DNA of 64,000 nucleotides from contig OZ244895.1 of the NCBI GenBank assembly GCA_965221555.1, positions 2,046,001 through 2,110,000 of the forward strand, read 5' to 3'. Under the pieces are notes generated by a model. It searched no databases. It had not been told where the DNA came from and saw only the letters and a list, made by a program, of their open reading frames with translations. The stretch comes from JAJEAD01 sp965221555. Its GTDB lineage: Bacteria; Pseudomonadota; Gammaproteobacteria; HK1. A program made the position numbers and the translations under genes. Every line of letters begins with the position of its first letter. Position 1 is the stretch's first letter. Positions 59,604 to 64,000 of this stretch are shown piece after piece.

Positions 59604-60866
59604 ATGTTTGACACTCTCGACGAAATCCAACGGCAGCTCGAAGTTCTCGAGGACGCTCGTGCCGAGTTCAAGGAGGTCAGGCTGGGCGAGCGCGGCGTTC
59701 GCAACCTGAATACAGAAGACATGGCCGGTGAAATGGCCGCATTCGCGAACGCCGAAGGCGGTGTGATATTCCTCGGCGTGAACGATGATGGCGTAGTCAG
59801 CGGGATCCCCAGTGAGCGTGTTCGCGAGGTGGAGGACTGGGTTGTCAATGTTGCTAGCAACAACTGCGATCCGCCCATAAGACCGATTCTCCGCCGGGAA
59901 CGGCTCCTTGGTCCGGAGGGCGCGCAGTGCCTCGTGGTCCTGGTCGAGGTTCGGCGGGGTCTTTACGTTCACAGTACGAGTGGAGGGAGACACTATGTGC
60001 GGGTTGGCTCGACCAAGCAGATTCTGAAGGGCGCCATGCTCGCTCGGCTCTTCCAGGAACGTAGCCGGGCTTTCGTCTTCGAGGAGCAACCGGTCCCAGG
60101 GGCGACTGGTGACGACCTTGATCGGGAGAGTCTGGAGCGTTTCTTTGGCGGCAACCTCAGAACGATTCCCTGGTTGGACCTTCTGCGCAACACTCGCGTA
60201 CTGGCAACAGAAGTGAACGATATCGAGCGTCCCACTCTTGCGGGCCTGCTTGCGTTCGGCAGAAACCCGCAGGCACACCTTCCCTCGGCCTGCGTGGAGA
60301 GTGCCGTGTATCGCGGAAGTCGCCTAACGTCTGACGATCTGGTGCACAGCGAGACCATCGCGGGCCGAGTCGATGCCCAGATCGACGCCGCAGTAACGTT
60401 CGTCAATCGCTTCATGTTGAGGCCGGCCCGAAAGGCCGCCGGGCGCGAGGACCATCCACAGTACGTGATCGGCGCCGCCTTCGAAGCAATCGTGAACGCG
60501 ATTGCACACCGAGATTATTCGATTTCCGGTTCGAAGATTCGGCTTTTTCTGTTCGCCGATCGCATGGAGCTCTACAGTCCGGGGGCGTTGCCCAAAACCC
60601 TCACCATCGACACCATGCCTTACCGGGTCTTCACTCGAAATCAGCTTCTGGTCAGCTTCCTTTCCCGCATGACGAGTCGCCATTCGGGCAACGCTTTTCT
60701 CGAGTCACGAGGGGAGGGCGTGCGCACAATCCTGGAGGAGAGCGAAGCACACTCGGGAAGACGCCCCCAGTTCGAGCTCTTTGGCGAGGAGTTGCGGCTC
60801 ACGATCTGGGCCAAGCCATCTCCGCACGAAACGCGCGATGAAGACGAGGGTGGCCGGCGCTGCTGA
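59604..60866 (+). CDS. AlbA-2/Schlafen-type ATP-binding protein (RecG-like C-terminus)
   Basis: A 420-residue protein. Residues about 10-140 form an AlbA_2 (divergent AAA-4, Schlafen N-terminal) domain: ARAEFKEV, AFANAEGGVIFLGVNDDG, and the HYVRVGSTKQ segment. The C-terminal half has an HATPase-like domain with FEAIVNAIAHRDYS and GEGVRTILEE. Such proteins are thought to regulate transcription or act in phage defence or mobile elements; function is open. The gene is less GC-rich than its neighbours and is bounded on both sides by the duplicated M24 gene end, which suggests insertion. Confidence 0.85.
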   Translation: MFDTLDEIQRQLEVLEDARAEFKEVRLGERGVRNLNTEDMAGEMAAFANAEGGVIFLGVNDDGVVSGIPSERVREVEDWVVNVASNNCDPPIRPILRRERLLGPEGAQCLVVLVEVRRGLYVHSTSGGRHYVRVGSTKQILKGAMLARLFQERSRAFVFEEQPVPGATGDDLDRESLERFFGGNLRTIPWLDLLRNTRVLATEVNDIERPTLAGLLAFGRNPQAHLPSACVESAVYRGSRLTSDDLVHSETIAGRVDAQIDAAVTFVNRFMLRPARKAAGREDHPQYVIGAAFEAIVNAIAHRDYSISGSKIRLFLFADRMELYSPGALPKTLTIDTMPYRVFTRNQLLVSFLSRMTSRHSGNAFLESRGEGVRTILEESEAHSGRRPQFELFGEELRLTIWAKPSPHETRDEDEGGRRC

Positions 60867-60940
60867 CACCCGATTCGTCGAGGCGCTGGGCGCGGCCGGC
60901 AGCGGAGCGCGCGGGAAGCTCAGAGCCGTCCCGACCCTAC

Positions 60941-61121
60941 CCCGGAAATCTCACCGACTTTCGGCCGCTTCCGGCGGCAGGATGCCGTGAATGCGTGGCG
61001 CACGGACCGAAATACGCGAGAATCGTAGCCGACACTAAGGCGCAAGCGGCGCGACGGAGTACGGCTCCCAACCGCGAGCATTCTGGCGCCCGCTACTTGA
61101 GAAATCGGTGAGGTTTGTCGA
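60941..61121 (+). repeat. TIR element copy H (181 bp, complete but diverged)
   Basis: Left end CCCGGAAATCTCACCGACTT, interior TTTCGGCCGCTTCCGG, AGGATGCCGTGAATGCG, CACGGACCGAAATACGCG, right arm GCGAGCATTCTGGCG and AAATCGGTGAGGTTTGTCGA. It ends 12 bases before the M24 stop codon, again 3' of a gene. Confidence 0.8.
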
Positions 61122-61132
61122 CCAAGGCGGAG

Positions 61133-62278
61133 TCAAGCGCCAAGCGAGCGGGGGATGCCGCTCAGGCTCTCGTTGCCGTCCTCGGTCACGATCACGGTTT
61201 CGCTGAACCCGGCGCCGTATTCGCCGAGCCGCCGCAGCGTGAGCGGGAGGTGGAACGCCATTCCCGCCTTCAGCGGGTGCGGGTTCGCGGCGGAGAGGTA
61301 GAATGACGGGTTCTCGATCCAGTTGGGCGGAAACGCGATGCCGACCGGATAGGCGTAGAGGTCGTGGAAGGCGATCCGGTCGCGGATCGGCGCCAGCACC
61401 TTGCCTCCCGCCGCGGCGACCTCGCGGGCGGGAATGCCGGGCCGGATCGTCTCGAGCAGGGCCTCGCAGACCGCGTTCGAGTAGTCGGCAAGCTCGCGAA
61501 CCCCGGCCGAGGGAGTGCCGGCGCAGGTCGTTCTCATCAGCGGAGCGTGATAACGCCCCCTCACCCCGGAGAGCTCCACGAACACCGAGTCCTCCCGGGC
61601 GACCCGCGTGCCGCCCCGCGGGCTGTGGGGGGCGCTCGCGCGCCAGCCGACACAGATGATGGGCTCCAGCGAGTAGAACTCCGAGCCCGCCCTCGCCAGC
61701 CCGGCCTGGGCCGCGGCCGCGATCTCCCAATCGCTGACGCCCTCGGCAATCGACTCCAGAGCGGCGCGCGAGCCGGCGTCGGTGATGGCCGCCGCCTCGC
61801 GGATGTAGTCGAGCTCCTTCGGAGACTTCACCAGGCGCACCTCTTCCACGATGCCCCGGCAGGGCTCGGCGTCGAGGGCGTCCAGCATGCCCCGCACCAC
61901 CTCGAAGGAGGTGTGGATGCTGCCGATGTCCATGCCGATCCGGCCCCGCTTGAGCCCCCGTCGGGAGAGGTCCCCGGCCACGAAGGCGATCGGTTCGACC
62001 CCGGTGCCCCAGCACACCGTCTCGCTCCCGGTGACCGTCGACTGGGCCCGGCCACGCTCGAACTGCCAGATGTAGAACACCGCCTCTCCCTCGGCGGGCA
62101 GGCAGAGGAACATGATGTCGAGCACGTTCATCGACACGTAGCCGTTGAGGTAGCAGATGTTCCCCGGGCTCGGGGTCACCAGCAGGTCGAGCCCCGCCCG
62201 CGCCATCGCCGCCTGCACCGAGGCGACGCGGCGTGCGTACTCCTCGGGTTCGAAGAACACTTCTCGGGGGGTGGGCAT
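61133..62278 (-). CDS. M24-family (DoeA/creatinase-like) hydrolase, paralogue 4
   Basis: A 381-residue creatinase-fold protein: VFFEPEEYARRVASVQAAM, PSPGNICYLNGYVSMNVLD, RGGTRVAREDSVFVELSG, RGRYHAPLMRTTCAGT and the C-terminal GAGFSETVIVTEDGNESLSG. The segments resemble DoeA and creatinase; aspartates of the M24 metal site are replaced (Glu and Pro). Substrate unknown. The ATG at 62278 is preferred by homology. Its final 28 codons are duplicated at 59262. The 2OG oxygenase gene lies 41 bases upstream, so the two are one transcript. Confidence 0.82.
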   Translation of the reverse strand: MPTPREVFFEPEEYARRVASVQAAMARAGLDLLVTPSPGNICYLNGYVSMNVLDIMFLCLPAEGEAVFYIWQFERGRAQSTVTGSETVCWGTGVEPIAFVAGDLSRRGLKRGRIGMDIGSIHTSFEVVRGMLDALDAEPCRGIVEEVRLVKSPKELDYIREAAAITDAGSRAALESIAEGVSDWEIAAAAQAGLARAGSEFYSLEPIICVGWRASAPHSPRGGTRVAREDSVFVELSGVRGRYHAPLMRTTCAGTPSAGVRELADYSNAVCEALLETIRPGIPAREVAAAGGKVLAPIRDRIAFHDLYAYPVGIAFPPNWIENPSFYLSAANPHPLKAGMAFHLPLTLRRLGEYGAGFSETVIVTEDGNESLSGIPRSLGA

Positions 62279-62319
62279 GGTCTTGGCAGTCCTCGTGCGC
62301 TTCGCCGATCGCGGCGGAC

Positions 62320-63414
62320 TCAGGCAAGTTCCGGGTTCGGGATTGTTCCGCGCTCGTCTCGACGGTAGGCGTATACGTGGGTGTGCATGGTCTCGGTCCA
62401 GTAGCCGGCGTGGGTGGGCGGATAGCGCGGCGGGTTGTCCGGACCGGTGCATTGGGGGAGCACGCGCACCACGGTGTCGTGGTTGGTGCCGAAGAACATC
62501 GGAAAGGAGTATCGCGCGGTGCGCGGTGGGTTCACCACCCGGTGGGGCGTCGACACGAAGAGATCGTTGGTCCAGCGCTGCATCATGTCGCCGATGTTCA
62601 CGACGAAAGTGCCGGGGATGGGCGGCGCCTCGATCCAGTCTCCGAAGGTGTTCTGCACCTGCAGGCCCGGCGCGTCCTGCCCCAGGATGGTGAAGCACTC
62701 GTAGTCCGTGTGGGCCCCGACGCCGAGCGTGCTGGCATCGCGCACTTCGTGTTCCGATGCGGGGTAATGGATGAGGCGAAGCTGGGTGATCGGCTTCGTG
62801 ATCATCGGCTCGAAGAAGTCGTCGGGCAGACGCAGCGCGATCGCGAAGGCCCGGAACAGCAGGCGGCCGAGCGAGAGCAGGTCCTCGAAGTAGCCGTAGA
62901 CGGCCCCGGCGAACCCGGGCAGCTCGCGGGGCCACACGTTGGGACCGTGGAGGGGATTGCCGGCGAGATGGAGGGGGTCGTCGTCCGGAAGCTCCAGTCC
63001 GACTTCATAGCCTTCCTGCACGTCCGGCTCGGCGTCGGGATCCACGATCAGCGCCTCGAAGGGGACGTAGCCACGATGTCGTCGGGTGCTTGCGAGCTCG
63101 TAGGCGAGCTTGGTCTCCCGCGGCAGTTCGAAGAAGCGCCGGGCCTGATCGCGGACCGCGCGGATCGCCGACTCCTCGACTCCGTGGTTCACGATGTAGA
63201 AGAAGCCGACCTCGGTACAGGCCCGTCGCAGAACGCGGGCGCAGTCTTCGATCGCATGGCGCTCCGATCCGAACAGGGGCGCGAGGTCGACGATCGGGAT
63301 CTCTTCGAAGTCGAGGCGGTGGGAATCGAGGCTTGTCCGGTTCGCGATCTCGGCCGGGCCGGTCTTCGCGGTCCTCACGGCCTTCCCGTCTTCGGTTCGG
63401 GCTTCAGTGCTCAT
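62320..63414 (-). CDS. 2-oxoglutarate/Fe(II) oxygenase, isopenicillin N synthase family
   Basis: A 364-residue non-heme iron oxygenase. The iron triad is His and Asp in GAHTDYECFTIL and His in STPHRVVNP; the 2OG-binding Arg is in RYSFPMFF. The N-terminal DIOX_N part reads IPIVDLAPLF and EVGFFYIVNHGV. It would hydroxylate or desaturate a small molecule with 2-oxoglutarate. The ATG at 63414 has GAGAGGA upstream. Immediately upstream of the M24 paralogue 4, so the two probably act in one pathway. Confidence 0.9.
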   Translation of the reverse strand: MSTEARTEDGKAVRTAKTGPAEIANRTSLDSHRLDFEEIPIVDLAPLFGSERHAIEDCARVLRRACTEVGFFYIVNHGVEESAIRAVRDQARRFFELPRETKLAYELASTRRHRGYVPFEALIVDPDAEPDVQEGYEVGLELPDDDPLHLAGNPLHGPNVWPRELPGFAGAVYGYFEDLLSLGRLLFRAFAIALRLPDDFFEPMITKPITQLRLIHYPASEHEVRDASTLGVGAHTDYECFTILGQDAPGLQVQNTFGDWIEAPPIPGTFVVNIGDMMQRWTNDLFVSTPHRVVNPPRTARYSFPMFFGTNHDTVVRVLPQCTGPDNPPRYPPTHAGYWTETMHTHVYAYRRDERGTIPNPELA

Positions 63415-63525
63415 CGGCGGTGGTCCTCTCGAGGACGGCGCCTTGCGCAACGGGGCGCGCAGTGTCGCCTCCATCCTCCCCGGCGACGATGTCGGGACGC
63501 GGAATGGGGAATCGGGTGATGGGCT

Positions 63526-63816
63526 TCAACCCGAATCGACGATGATGAGCTCGCGCTGCGCGTAGGCGTCGCGCGCATAGGGCAGGGCGGCCTGATACTC
63601 CGGGTCGTCGTAGGCGGCCCTGGCCTGCTCGTAGGAGGGAAACTCCAGGAGCAGTACGCGGGTGAGATCCTCGCCCTCCCGGGTCTCGTGGGCGCCTTGG
63701 CCGGCGAGGGCGCGTGCGCCGTACCTCTTCGCGATCGGCGCCCAGCGCCCCGCGTACTCGTCGAAGGCGGCCTGGTTCTCGATCCTCGAGCTTCGCACGA
63801 TCCAGTATCCGGCCAT
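63526..63816 (-). CDS. DUF1330 domain protein
   Basis: A 96-residue dimeric ferredoxin-like alpha-beta barrel protein of the DUF1330 family: MAGYWIVRSSRIENQAAFDEY, the GARALAGQGAHE strand and LEFPSYEQARAAYDDPEYQAA helix. Function unknown in general. The ATG at 63816 follows AGGAGAGGAG. First gene of a DUF1330-oxygenase-M24 unit, 111 bases upstream of the oxygenase. Confidence 0.9.
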   Translation of the reverse strand: MAGYWIVRSSRIENQAAFDEYAGRWAPIAKRYGARALAGQGAHETREGEDLTRVLLLEFPSYEQARAAYDDPEYQAALPYARDAYAQRELIIVDSG

Positions 63817-64000
63817 GTCTCCTCTCCTCGTTGGCGGCTTCGGACCCGAGCACCCGCCGCCACGGTGGCGCGGGCGCCTGGCCCCGGGGGCGCGGTGTCG
63901 ACGCATATCCTATTGCGGGGCACGGATTCTGTCTGCCCTCAGGCCTCGCCGTGATCCGGTGCCGCGTCGCCCCCACACCGGGGCCTGGGCGAGCTAACAT
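63817..64000. other. Right edge, no gene recognised
   Basis: The last 184 bases hold no convincing coding signal or repeat; open frames are antisense or chance in GC-rich DNA. Confidence 0.35.

Noticed and set aside
59375..59611. HicB-like antitoxin remnant
   Set aside because: Only a short HKGYVARRVDPEE stretch resembles HicB; too little to support a call.

Overview
The window is about 64 kb of very GC-rich bacterial chromosome with dense, mostly leftward operons. Gene content (CysB-type LysR regulator, MetZ, ZnuABC, a TIGR02444 protein, flotillin-like FloA with paired NfeD proteins) points to a proteobacterium, most likely gammaproteobacterial. A TRAP transporter, an ectoine hydrolase and a choline-sulfatase-like enzyme suggest a marine or halophilic, osmolyte-using heterotroph. 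Taxonomy is an inference from gene content only. No rRNA, tRNA, intact IS element, prophage or CRISPR array was seen.

Layout. 1-7965: end of a TrpB2-like gene, a rhodanese/CXXCW exported protein, two class-I glutamine amidotransferases, formate-tetrahydrofolate ligase, a HAD hydrolase, threonine aldolase and an SDR. 7984-13326: leftward TRAP transporter (DctM, DctQ, DctP), then an iron alcohol dehydrogenase translationally coupled to an AI-2E family permease. 13648-16853: glutamine-dependent NAD synthetase, a small membrane coiled-coil protein and an Ogt-type methyltransferase. 17075-20500: a decayed island with the first 66 codons of a type I-G (I-U) cas3, an intact AAA-ATPase/PD-(D/E)XK gene, the C-terminal part of csb2 with an internal stop, a hipB gene with only a stub of hipA, and a second copy of the coiled-coil gene. 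20821-26080: homocysteine methyltransferase-like gene and the FloA/NfeD membrane operon. 26725-30681: fused CinA/NadD-like protein and ZnuABC. 31200-37082: a CysB-like regulator coupled to a MidA-type methyltransferase, preceded by a short Cys-rich reading frame and an intrinsic terminator (a possible attenuator), then a polyamine-type ABC importer without its ATPase. 37879-45008: two-domain rhodanese plus MetZ, a dimethylformamidase-like protein and a PimC/PimD-like acyl-CoA dehydrogenase pair. 45435-53152: leftward cluster of two tandem ammonia-lyase homologues, a choline-sulfatase-like enzyme, an MFS transporter, RidA and an M24 protein. 53378-64000: MBL hydrolase, TIGR02444 protein, HAD phosphatase, ectoine hydrolase DoeA with two further M24 paralogues, CoA-pyrophosphatase-type NUDIX, an AlbA/Schlafen-type ATP-binding protein, a 2OG-Fe(II) oxygenase and a DUF1330 protein.

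Cross-cutting themes. (1) Four full-length DoeA/creatinase-type M24 proteins and one relic lie within 17 kb; all have lost the aspartates that bind metal in M24 aminopeptidases. (2) The two ammonia-lyase homologues keep the fold and catalytic Tyr but lack the Ser of the Ala-Ser-Gly triad that forms the MIO cofactor. (3) A family of 160-290 bp intergenic elements with about 20-bp terminal inverted repeats occurs at least eight times, complete or partial, sometimes directly after a stop codon. (4) The island at 17-20.5 kb records loss of a type I-G CRISPR-Cas locus around an ATPase/nuclease gene.
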